DNA of 64,000 nucleotides from Winogradskyella thalassocola (GTDB taxonomy: Bacteria; Bacteroidota; Bacteroidia; Flavobacteriales; Flavobacteriaceae): contig NZ_FNCZ01000001.1 of assembly GCF_900099995.1 (NCBI RefSeq), forward strand, positions 682,001 to 746,000, written 5' to 3'. The translations under genes and the position numbers were made by a program. Shown here piece by piece: positions 43,366-51,078 of the stretch (positions are counted from its first letter, which is position 1; every line of letters begins with the position of its first letter). The notes under the pieces are model-generated. The model was not told the DNA's origin and did not search any database. It was given only the letters and a program-made list of their open reading frames with translations.

Positions 43366-44128
43366 ACCGAACCACATACATATTGCCGACGGAAAAAAAA
43401 TCTATTTTGCATCAGATAATCATTTAGGAGCACCTACAAGTGAAGCCTCTCGACCTCGAGAAAAAAAATTCGTTGCTTGGTTAGATGAGATCAAACATGA
43501 TGCTGCTGCTATTTTTTTGATGGGAGATCTCTTCGATTTTTGGTTCGAATATAAAACCGTAGTACCTAAAGGTTTTACAAGAACTTTAGGGAAACTAGCA
43601 GAAATTAGTGATTCCGGAATTCCGATTCATTATTTTGTGGGTAACCACGATTTATGGATGAATGGCTATTTTGAAGAAGAATTAGGTATTCCTGTTTATC
43701 ATAAGCCTGAAGAATTCACGTTTAATGACACCTCTGTCTTTATTGGTCATGGTGATGGTTTAGGACCTGGAGATAAAGGCTATAAACGCATGAAAAAAGT
43801 GTTTACGAGTCCCTTTTTTCAATGGTTATTCAAATGGATGCATCCTGATATTGGAGTTAAAATCGGACAATATATGTCTGTAAAAAACAAAATGATTTCA
43901 GGCGATGATGATGCAAAATTTTTAGGAGAAGACAATGAATGGTTAGCGGTATATTGCAAACGTAAACTCGAAGATAAACACCGAGATTATTTTGTATTTG
44001 GTCATAGACATTTGCCTTTAGAAATTGACTTAAATGAAACGTCTAAGTACATTAATTTAGGCGACTGGATTCAGTATTATACCTATGGAGTTTTTGACGG
44101 TGAAAATTTTGAACTGAAAACCTATTAA
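43358..44128 (+). CDS. lpxH: UDP-2,3-diacylglucosamine diphosphatase
   Basis: The 256-residue metallophosphoesterase has the metal-site blocks SDNHLG, MGDLFDFWFEY, VGNHDLWM, GHGDGLGPGD and FGHRHLPLE. It hydrolyses UDP-2,3-diacylglucosamine to lipid X in lipid A synthesis at the inner membrane. ATG 43358 is chosen because it gives MSKPNHIHIADGKKIYF and an 8-base overlap with queD; an upstream in-frame TTG at 43334 is less likely. Its TAA overlaps the stop of convergent nrtS within TTAA 44125-44128. Confidence 0.92.
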   Translation: MSKPNHIHIADGKKIYFASDNHLGAPTSEASRPREKKFVAWLDEIKHDAAAIFLMGDLFDFWFEYKTVVPKGFTRTLGKLAEISDSGIPIHYFVGNHDLWMNGYFEEELGIPVYHKPEEFTFNDTSVFIGHGDGLGPGDKGYKRMKKVFTSPFFQWLFKWMHPDIGVKIGQYMSVKNKMISGDDDAKFLGEDNEWLAVYCKRKLEDKHRDYFVFGHRHLPLEIDLNETSKYINLGDWIQYYTYGVFDGENFELKTY

Positions 44129-44349
44129 TGTCGTCCTGTTTTTACTTTAACAGAAGCGTAAGTAGATACAGAATACGGCACTACAAAACATAAGCCAAGC
44201 TTTACCCAATTTACCTTTTCAAAATTCAAATGATATAAAAGGTCTCCTTGGTTGATAATATTTAAAATACAACCAACCACTATAGCGACTTTAATTGAAG
44301 AGATGACGATGTCTTTTTCTAAAGCTATTTTAAGCAGTTTTAGAATCAT
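44125..44349 (-). CDS. nrtS: NrtS-like nitrate/nitrite transport protein
   Basis: From ATG 44349 the 74-residue protein has two membrane helices (about 20-37 and 52-66). The intervening segment is GCILNIINQGDLL and the second helix ends FVVPYSVSTYASVKV, both typical of the NrtS family linked to nitrate/nitrite transport in some bacteria. A longer frame starts at TTG 44382, but that codon overlaps the -7 box. No nitrate or nitrite reductase genes are nearby, so the transport role is by family only. Confidence 0.75.
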   Translation of the reverse strand: MILKLLKIALEKDIVISSIKVAIVVGCILNIINQGDLLYHLNFEKVNWVKLGLCFVVPYSVSTYASVKVKTGRH

Positions 44350-44379
44350 GCTAAATGAAATGTTTAAATATTTTGCTGG

Positions 44380-44387
44380 CAAAAGTA
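44380..44387 (-). promoter_or_regulatory. -7 box for nrtS
   Basis: The minus strand reads TACTTTTG, a perfect TAnnTTTG. Transcription would start near 44374, leaving 25 bases of leader before ATG 44349. Confidence 0.65.
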
Positions 44388-44415
44388 ATAAAAATGATAA
44401 GCCTTAAAAGTGATT

Positions 44416-45687
44416 TTATACTCCATCTTTTTCGTGTTCTTCAATATCTTTAGTGAGATCTAGTTCACGTAATGATTTGTTTTTAAAATGCATTGTTGTC
44501 ACCGTGATAAGTGTTACGGTACCTCCAAGTATTACAGCCAATGGTGCTCCAAATAGTTTTGCAGCGACTCCACTTTCAAGCGCTCCAAGCTCATTAGAAG
44601 ACCCAACAAACATAGAGTTAACGGCACCAACTCTTCCTCTCATATCATCTGGAGTCTTAAGCTGAAGAATGGTTTGACGAATTACCATAGACACACCATC
44701 AAACACACCAGATAAAAATAAAGCAACCAGACTCAGCCATAACAACTTAGAAGCTCCAAAAATAATCATACATATTCCAAAGCCAAAGACTGAAATTAGT
44801 AGTTTTTTTCCAGTGTTTTTTGTGATTGGTAAATAGGTAGTTGCCACCATAGTAATAATACTTCCAGAAGACAACGCTGCATTTAGAAAACCGAAGCCTC
44901 TTGGACCTGCATCTAAAACATCTTTAGCAAATACAGCAAATATGGCCACAGCGCCACCAAATAAAACAGCAATCATATCTAGGGTTAGTGCTCCTAAAAT
45001 AACCTTATCGTTAAACACAAATCGTAGTCCAACTTTTAAACTGTCCATCACCGATTCATTCGTTTTTTTATTGAGAACAGGTTTCTTATTTATTCCAAAG
45101 ACTAATATTAATGCTAACATCACGAGAGAAAATATAATTCCAAGCGTATAATGCACACCAATCCATGCGATTAAAAATCCGCCACAAAGTGCACCAAATA
45201 CATTAGCCCCTTTCCAGGTACTACTACTCCATGTGGCTGCATTTGGGTATATTTTTTTAGGTACAATTAAGGCTATAAGCGAGAAAATAGTAGGTCCAAA
45301 AAAAGCTCTTAAAACACCACCAAAAAACACTAAACTATATATGCCATATAGAATATAGTTGACAGTCCAAGAACTTTCAATAGCTTCTGAAGTGAGCCAA
45401 AACAAGCCAAAACTGATTAATGAGAATAAGGCAATGCAAAGTGTAAACAAGTTTCGTTTTTCTTTTTTGTCAACAATATGGCCTGCAAAAGGGGCGAATA
45501 AAAATGCGGGTAAAAATTCACAAAGCCCAATAATGCCTAGACTTAATTTATCATTAGTTAAGGCATACACTTGCCATTCGATGACAATAAATTGCATAGA
45601 CCAACCAAAAACCAATGCAAAACGCACCAATAAAAAGATGTTGAATTCCTTGATTCTTAATGCCGCGTATGGATCGTTTTTAGCCAA
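44416..45687 (-). CDS. Major facilitator superfamily transporter
   Basis: The 423-residue protein has about twelve membrane helices. GHIVDKKEKRNLF is the loop 2-3 motif, and QTILQLKTPDDMRGRVGAVNS lies in the second half, as in enterobactin-exporter-like (EntS/MFS_3) members. The start codon is TTG 45687 (MAKNDPYAALRIKEF); no ATG is close. A perfect -7 box and a leader hairpin precede it. It is probably an exporter of a small molecule such as a siderophore, but the substrate is unknown. Confidence 0.85.
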   Translation of the reverse strand: MAKNDPYAALRIKEFNIFLLVRFALVFGWSMQFIVIEWQVYALTNDKLSLGIIGLCEFLPAFLFAPFAGHIVDKKEKRNLFTLCIALFSLISFGLFWLTSEAIESSWTVNYILYGIYSLVFFGGVLRAFFGPTIFSLIALIVPKKIYPNAATWSSSTWKGANVFGALCGGFLIAWIGVHYTLGIIFSLVMLALILVFGINKKPVLNKKTNESVMDSLKVGLRFVFNDKVILGALTLDMIAVLFGGAVAIFAVFAKDVLDAGPRGFGFLNAALSSGSIITMVATTYLPITKNTGKKLLISVFGFGICMIIFGASKLLWLSLVALFLSGVFDGVSMVIRQTILQLKTPDDMRGRVGAVNSMFVGSSNELGALESGVAAKLFGAPLAVILGGTVTLITVTTMHFKNKSLRELDLTKDIEEHEKDGV

Positions 45688-45703
45688 GATGATTTAAGTT
45701 ACG

Positions 45704-45718
45704 AGACCTAGTAGGTCT
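45704..45718 (-). repeat. Small leader stem-loop before the MFS gene
   Basis: AGACCT (45704-45709) and AGGTCT (45713-45718) are exact inverted repeats around a 3-base loop. It lies between the inferred transcription start and the start codon, 16 bases before the latter. Confidence 0.5.
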
Positions 45719-45733
45719 ATAATTGATTCAATA

Positions 45734-45741
45734 CAAATGTA
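45734..45741 (-). promoter_or_regulatory. -7 box for the MFS gene
   Basis: The minus strand reads TACATTTG, a perfect TAnnTTTG. Transcription would start near 45728, about 41 bases before TTG 45687. Confidence 0.55.
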
Positions 45742-45766
45742 TAATAAGCAAAGGTTTTATTTAGTT

Positions 45767-46861
45767 TTAAATCAACTTAAAAGCAACACGTCGATTTAAT
45801 TGGCGTCCTTCTTCTGTGTCATTATCTGAAATAGGTTGCGTACTTCCAAAACCAAATGATTTAATTCTAGTTGCATTCAATCCTTTTTCAATTAAATAAT
45901 CTAAAACCGCTTTGGCACGTTGTTCTGATAATTCTTGGTTTCTAGCTTCTAATCCTATGGAATCGGTATGACCATAGATTTCAACTTTTAATGTAAAATT
46001 AGTTTCTAAATGTTTGTAAAGTTGATTGAGTTCTTCTTTTGAAACAGCTAACAATTCGGCTTTATCAAAATCGAATAATACATTTTTAAAGGTGTAAATC
46101 TCATTAGTTTTAATGGTGGGTTCTTCAAGCGTTTTAAGGGTTTCTTTTTTGATGTTCTCTTCTTCTTTTTCTAAGGGTTCAATGGAAACGTCATCGATAT
46201 AGTAATAGGAAAACGATTCATATTTAGTTTGTCTAGCTTTACTTTTTTTAGTGTCGGCATTCGTATTAAAATTTCCTATAGCAAAATAATTTTCAAAACC
46301 ATTTGCGGTATATAGAAAGGAAACCTCCATCCAGTCTTTATCATTATCGTAGAATTCTTTGCTGAACGTTGGTCGAAATGTTAAATTAGGAATTCGTTTT
46401 GCAAAGTGTCTTGCATTGATATTCGTTTTACTTTTGGATGCATTGAATTTCTCAGACGTCATCATAATCCCCAATTCTTTGAGGGCATATCTTGAGTTTT
46501 CCGCTAAACTGATATAGAATTTAACTTGATATTTCTTCCCTCGCTCTAAGGTAGTTTTTAATGTGCCTTGAACATATTCTCTATAGTCTTTCTTGAAATA
46601 CGCATATATACCAGCATAACCATTTCCGGTTCTGGCTTTTTGATAACCATTGAAGTTTTGGAAACTCATTTTCTCGCTACACGAATTAAAATAATCCGTT
46701 GTGCCATTATTGGGAATCGTCCAGTCTTTTACATTCCTATGAAATAAGCTCATATCTCTAGGGCAATCATAGAAGTGTTCAAAACTTGGATTTAAAATTA
46801 GGTTTTGACTATTTGAAATAAAGCCACAAAGAAAGAAGAGCAATACGACTGGTTGTTTCAT
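45767..46861 (-). CDS. OmpA-family protein with N-terminal carbohydrate-binding-like domain
   Basis: From ATG 46861 the 364-residue protein has a signal peptide (to SNSQN, about residue 20). A beta-rich N-terminal domain begins LILNPSFEHFYDCP (about 22-215), like the folds that open many carbohydrate-binding modules. A C-terminal OmpA domain (about 255-364) has KVEIYGHTDSIGLEARNQ and QLNRRVAFKLI. It should bind peptidoglycan and expose the other domain. It follows recJ by 25 bases. The longer frame from TTG 46867 adds only two residues. Confidence 0.85.
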   Translation of the reverse strand: MKQPVVLLFFLCGFISNSQNLILNPSFEHFYDCPRDMSLFHRNVKDWTIPNNGTTDYFNSCSEKMSFQNFNGYQKARTGNGYAGIYAYFKKDYREYVQGTLKTTLERGKKYQVKFYISLAENSRYALKELGIMMTSEKFNASKSKTNINARHFAKRIPNLTFRPTFSKEFYDNDKDWMEVSFLYTANGFENYFAIGNFNTNADTKKSKARQTKYESFSYYYIDDVSIEPLEKEEENIKKETLKTLEEPTIKTNEIYTFKNVLFDFDKAELLAVSKEELNQLYKHLETNFTLKVEIYGHTDSIGLEARNQELSEQRAKAVLDYLIEKGLNATRIKSFGFGSTQPISDNDTEEGRQLNRRVAFKLI

Positions 46862-46886
46862 ATACAATCAAGAAGAGTTATCAGTT

Positions 46887-48578
46887 TTATTCTTTTATAT
46901 CCTTCAATTTCAACTGTAAACTGACTTTGCCATTCCAATGATTTTCATCAATAGCATAGGCAGCACTAAATGGTCTTTTGCTTTTAATAATATCTATTTT
47001 ATCGCCTAAGCCAAAACCAATACAGACAATTTTATCATTGAAGGATTGCGTCACTGTTAATCTAATGTGCTTATCATCTTCACCAACACATTTTCCCCAG
47101 CCTGTATCTTTTATATTTTGAGACATAAACGTTGGTGACATATTCCCAGGGCCAAATGGTGCAAATTGTTTTAGGATTCTCATCAGTTTATCATTGATTT
47201 GACCAAGTTCTATTTCTAAATCAACTTTAAGCTCTGGTGTTAACAATTTTGGGTCAATGGTTTCCTTAACTACACTTTCAAACTTAGCTTTAAAGGCGTC
47301 GTAATTTTTTGGATCTAAAGTTAAACCTGCAGCATATTTATGACCTCCAAATTGTTCAATATGTTCTGAACAGGCTTCCAATGCATTATACACATCAAAA
47401 CCTGAAACGGAACGTGCCGAAGCCGCTAATTTATCTCCACTTTTGGTGAAAACAAGCGTGGGTCTGTAATAGGTTTCTATTAAGCGTGATGCTACAATAC
47501 CAATCACTCCTTTGTGCCATGATTCGTCATAAACAACTGTGGTAAATCCTTCTTGCTCGTTATTCTCTTCAATTTGAACTAAAGCTTCTTGTGTAATGCG
47601 TTTATCGGTTTCGCGACGGTCTGTGTTAAACTCATCAATATCTACGGCATATTTTGCAGCAAGGTTAAAATCGGTTTCGGTTAAAAGCGTTACGGCGTGG
47701 TTACCATGTTTCATTCGCCCGGCGGCATTAATTCGAGGTGCGATAATAAAAACCACATCTGTTATAGTAAGAATGTCCTTTTTAACCTCAGCGATAATCG
47801 CTTTCATTCCAGGTCTTGGGTTGGTATTTATAATGTTTAAACCCATATAAGCCAAGGCTCTATTTTCATCTACAATGGGTACAATATCTGCACCAATGGC
47901 AGTAGCTACCAAATCGAGATATTCGGTTAAATCTTCTACGGTTTGCCCTTGGTTAGATGCCAAAGCAGTAATTAGTTTAAAGCCCACACCACAACCACAA
48001 AGTTCTTTAAATGGGTAATCGCAATCGTCGCGTTTAGGGTCTAAAACAGCAACCGCATCTGGAATTTCAGCTCCTGGTCTGTGGTGGTCACAGATTATAA
48101 AATCGATGCCTTTTTCTTTAGCATAAGTGACTTTATCAATGGCTTTTATACCACAATCGAGCGCTATAATTAGTGAAATATCATTATCGTCTGCAAAGTC
48201 TATTCCTTTATACGATATACCATAACCTTCATCATAACGATCTGGAATGTACGTGGCAACAGAATCCGTTCTTGTTTTTAAATAGGATGACATTAAAGCC
48301 ACAGATGTTGTGCCATCAACATCATAATCGCCATAAACCATAATGTTTTCGCCTTGCTCAATCGCTTTTTCGATTCTAGCAACCGCTTTATCCATATCTT
48401 TCATTAAGAATGGATCATGAAGCTCGCTAAAACTTGGCCTGAAAAATGTTTTGGCAGCGTCATAAGTATCGATGCCTCTTTGCAATAATAATGTGGCAAC
48501 AATATCGTCTACTTGAAGTGCTTTTTTTAGTTCTTCAACTTTTAATGGTTCTGGTTTTGGTTTTAATGTCCAACGCAT
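46887..48578 (-). CDS. recJ: Single-stranded-DNA-specific exonuclease
   Basis: The 563-residue DHH-family nuclease has VYGDYDVDGTTSVAL, LIIALDCGIKAI, IICDHHRPG and the DHHA1-type GGHKYAAGLTL with SARSVSGFDVY ahead of it. It degrades 5' single strands in recombination and mismatch repair. Length is normal. It lies 20 bases after the OsmC gene and 25 before the OmpA gene, so the three may form one transcript from the OsmC promoter. Confidence 0.95.
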   Translation of the reverse strand: MRWTLKPKPEPLKVEELKKALQVDDIVATLLLQRGIDTYDAAKTFFRPSFSELHDPFLMKDMDKAVARIEKAIEQGENIMVYGDYDVDGTTSVALMSSYLKTRTDSVATYIPDRYDEGYGISYKGIDFADDNDISLIIALDCGIKAIDKVTYAKEKGIDFIICDHHRPGAEIPDAVAVLDPKRDDCDYPFKELCGCGVGFKLITALASNQGQTVEDLTEYLDLVATAIGADIVPIVDENRALAYMGLNIINTNPRPGMKAIIAEVKKDILTITDVVFIIAPRINAAGRMKHGNHAVTLLTETDFNLAAKYAVDIDEFNTDRRETDKRITQEALVQIEENNEQEGFTTVVYDESWHKGVIGIVASRLIETYYRPTLVFTKSGDKLAASARSVSGFDVYNALEACSEHIEQFGGHKYAAGLTLDPKNYDAFKAKFESVVKETIDPKLLTPELKVDLEIELGQINDKLMRILKQFAPFGPGNMSPTFMSQNIKDTGWGKCVGEDDKHIRLTVTQSFNDKIVCIGFGLGDKIDIIKSKRPFSAAYAIDENHWNGKVSLQLKLKDIKE

Positions 48579-48598
48579 AATTTCTTATATCGCGATTA

Positions 48599-49027
48599 TT
48601 ACTTTGTGCTTTCGTGAAAATAAATATTAGTTTTAACAGTTGCAAAACGACGAAACATTTCCATGACTCCACAATATTTATCAACAGATAAATTTACAGC
48701 ACGTTCGCATTTTTTTTGATTTAAATCCGCACCATAAAAATGATAATCCACTACCACAGTGTGGTAATATTTAGGATGCTCATCGGTTAATTCGCCTGAA
48801 ACATCCATTTTAAAATCATCAATTTCAACTTTCATTTTATCTAAAGTAGAAATCACATCTAAGCCAGAACAACCAGCTAGTGACGATAACATCATAGCCT
48901 TAGGAGCCATTCCTGAGTTGGTACCTCCAAAATCTTCTGAAGCATCCATCATAATTGATGGCCATCTTGGATTATCGGATTCAAAGACCATGTTTCCTTT
49001 CCAATGTGTTGTTATTTTATCTGCCAT
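48599..49027 (-). CDS. OsmC-family peroxide-reactive protein
   Basis: From ATG 49027 the 142-residue protein begins MADKITTHWKGNMVFES. It has the two family cysteines, C53 in LAGCSGLDVIS and a second in DKYCGVMEMF. OsmC proteins reduce organic hydroperoxides; many members have other unknown roles. An upstream TTG (49066) is rejected because it would sit right at the transcription start given by the box at 49068-49075. It is divergent from an AhpD-like gene, so peroxide defence is a likely shared theme. Confidence 0.86.
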   Translation of the reverse strand: MADKITTHWKGNMVFESDNPRWPSIMMDASEDFGGTNSGMAPKAMMLSSLAGCSGLDVISTLDKMKVEIDDFKMDVSGELTDEHPKYYHTVVVDYHFYGADLNQKKCERAVNLSVDKYCGVMEMFRRFATVKTNIYFHESTK

Positions 49028-49067
49028 TTTTTTTAGTTTAAAAATTAGAACTAGTATCTTGTACAAT

Positions 49068-49075
49068 CAAAAATA
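49068..49075 (-). promoter_or_regulatory. -7 box for the OsmC-recJ-OmpA unit
   Basis: The minus strand reads TATTTTTG, a perfect TAnnTTTG. Transcription would start near 49062. A weaker TATCTTGT on the plus strand (49055-49062) may serve the divergent gene. Confidence 0.55.
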
Positions 49076-49092
49076 CTACTAAAAAAATAACT

Positions 49093-49695
49093 ATGGCATT
49101 AGTAACACCATTGTCTGCGGACCATGATTTAGAAACCAAAGAATTAGCTGAATTTTTTAATGAAACGCTTGGGTTTTGTCCAAATTCGGTTCTAACCATG
49201 CAACGTAGACCAGCAATAAGCAAAGCATTCATCAACTTAAATAAAGCCGTTATGGCCAATGAAGGCAAAGTAACCTCAGCTTTAAAACGTATGATTGCTT
49301 GGGTGAGTAGTAATGCTACAGGTTGTCGTTATTGCCAAGCACACGCCATTAGAGCAGCAGAACGCTATGGAGCAGAACAAGAACAATTAGATAATATTTG
49401 GGAATATAAAACGCATACTGCTTTTTCTGATGCAGAACGTGCTGCACTCGATTTTAGTTTAGCATCTTCACAAGTGCCAAATGCTGTGGATTCGGAAATA
49501 AAAGGACGTTTATATCAACATTGGGACGAGGGAGAAATTGTAGAAATGTTAGGCGTCATTTCTCTTTTTGGATACTTAAACCGCTGGAATGATTCTATGG
49601 GTACTGATATTGAAGAAGGCGCTGTAGAAAGTGGAAATAAGTATTTAGGGAAGCATGGTTATGAAGTTGGGAAGCATGATGGGTCTTGGTATTAA
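49093..49695 (+). CDS. Carboxymuconolactone decarboxylase / AhpD-like protein
   Basis: The 200-residue all-helical protein has the AhpD-type redox motif C78-x-x-C81-x-x-H84 in TGCRYCQAHA. A second helical segment, FGYLNRWNDSMGTD, is typical of peroxidase-related members. It would reduce peroxides or serve as a thiol-disulfide exchanger in the cytoplasm. It lies back to back with the OsmC gene. A true decarboxylase role is less likely because the CxxC pair is intact. Confidence 0.85.
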   Translation: MALVTPLSADHDLETKELAEFFNETLGFCPNSVLTMQRRPAISKAFINLNKAVMANEGKVTSALKRMIAWVSSNATGCRYCQAHAIRAAERYGAEQEQLDNIWEYKTHTAFSDAERAALDFSLASSQVPNAVDSEIKGRLYQHWDEGEIVEMLGVISLFGYLNRWNDSMGTDIEEGAVESGNKYLGKHGYEVGKHDGSWY

Positions 49696-49712
49696 TTAAA
49701 ACAAAATCTTTT

Positions 49713-50486
49713 ATGAAGCTATTAAAATTCACGTTTCTAATCTTAGTAACTGTGTTGTTATTTTCTAGGTGTAAATCTTCTGAAAAGGATAAGAATGATG
49801 ATTCTTTTACTTTTATAGAAAGGCATGCTTATACTATTAATAATTATAATGGATTAGATTATTATAGGCTTAACAAGACTAAGAAGTTTATGGATGGCTA
49901 CTATGTTGTTGGAAATAAAATGTCTAAATGGGAGGAATTTGAATTTGATGGTGGGTTATTAAATGGCGATTATATTGTGTTTCATCCGAACGGTGAAATG
50001 TTTTCTCATACCAAATATTCTAAAGGGAAAAGACATGGTGATGAACTAATGTATTATCCTAATGGTGTTTTAAATAGTAAAAGCACTTATGATAATGACA
50101 TATTAGTAGGGGGTAAATACACATATTTTAATAGTGGGAAAGTATTATCAGAATCGAAAATTGAAGATGGTAAATCTATAGAAACACAACATTTTGATGT
50201 ATTAGGTAATATTGCCTCTCAAAGTTTTATAAAAGACGGTAGAACTATAACCCAAAGAATTGTTGAAGGGAAAATTTATTCTGAAATGGTATCCTCTAAT
50301 TATGACAGCTATGAAACTGTAAAATTTTATAATGAAGATGGAAGTACTAAGATTTATTTACAAAGAGAAGAAGAAAATGATACGATGTATATTATAGAAT
50401 TAAATGACAACGGAAAAGAAATAAAACGTGTGAATCTTAAAGCTAATCCTGAAGAAGGTATGAAATACGCTGCATATTTTAATTAG
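49713..50486 (+). CDS. YwqK/MORN-repeat lipoprotein
   Basis: From ATG 49713 the 257-residue protein has a lipoprotein signal ending LLFSRC (Cys about 20). YwqK-type MORN variant repeats follow: LLNGDYIVFHPNGEMF, KGKRHGDELMYYPNGVL and YFNSGKVLSESKIEDG. Homologues are often labelled YwqK antitoxins, but no toxin gene lies here. It is attached to a membrane surface and may bind partners through the repeats. The gene follows the AhpD-like gene by 17 bases. An upstream TTG start at 49686 would spoil the signal peptide. Confidence 0.78.
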   Translation: MKLLKFTFLILVTVLLFSRCKSSEKDKNDDSFTFIERHAYTINNYNGLDYYRLNKTKKFMDGYYVVGNKMSKWEEFEFDGGLLNGDYIVFHPNGEMFSHTKYSKGKRHGDELMYYPNGVLNSKSTYDNDILVGGKYTYFNSGKVLSESKIEDGKSIETQHFDVLGNIASQSFIKDGRTITQRIVEGKIYSEMVSSNYDSYETVKFYNEDGSTKIYLQREEENDTMYIIELNDNGKEIKRVNLKANPEEGMKYAAYFN

Positions 50487-50499
50487 GTTTTAGCATCAT

Positions 50500-51075
50500 C
50501 TATTCCTTGAGTATGTTTTTTACTTGTTTCTCTAGTTCAGGCACCACCAACTCCTCAAACCAAGGATTCTTACTTCGCCAAAACCGATTCGTTGGTGATG
50601 GATGCGGAATTGGAAAATAGGTTGGTAAATACTCTTTATAATCTCCTATTGTTTCTGTCAAGGTTCGTTTAGCTCTTTCTTTTAAATAATATTGCTGTGC
50701 ATATGCACCAATTAAAATAATCAATTCTACATTCGGCATTTTATCTAATAATTGCTGATGCCATTGTGGTGCGCATTCTGACCTTGGTGGCAAATCTCCT
50801 GTTTTTGCTTTTCCGGGATAGCAAAATCCCATTGGTATAATCGCAAAATTCTCGGAGTTATAGAATTGTTCATCAGTGACATTAAGCCATTGTCTTAGTT
50901 TTTTTCCGCTTTGGTCGTCCCACGGAATTCCAGATTGATGCACTTTTGTTCCTGGAGCCTGACCAATAATAACAATTTTAGATTTTGGGTTTGCCGTTGC
51001 TACAGGTCTCGGCCCTAAAGGTAAATGTGATTTACAAATGGTACATTGACTGATATTATGGAGTAATTCTTTCAT
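50500..51075 (-). CDS. Uracil-DNA glycosylase family protein
   Basis: The 191-residue protein has motif A as IIGQAPGTKVHQSGIPW and motif B as PIPHPSPTNRFW, with CTICKSHLPLG near the N-terminus. This is a compact member of the UDG superfamily similar to the family 4/5 group. It may excise uracil or another damaged base. The four-Cys iron-sulfur site of families 4 and 5 is incomplete: only four cysteines are seen, at C11, C14, about C89 and about C101, and they are not in the usual spacing. It follows the flavoprotein gene by 3 bases. Confidence 0.8.
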   Translation of the reverse strand: MKELLHNISQCTICKSHLPLGPRPVATANPKSKIVIIGQAPGTKVHQSGIPWDDQSGKKLRQWLNVTDEQFYNSENFAIIPMGFCYPGKAKTGDLPPRSECAPQWHQQLLDKMPNVELIILIGAYAQQYYLKERAKRTLTETIGDYKEYLPTYFPIPHPSPTNRFWRSKNPWFEELVVPELEKQVKNILKE

Positions 51076-51078
51076 TTT

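Noticed and set aside
49713..50486. Toxin-antitoxin pair suggested by the YwqK name
   Set aside because: The product is a lipoprotein with MORN-like repeats, and no toxin gene lies beside it.
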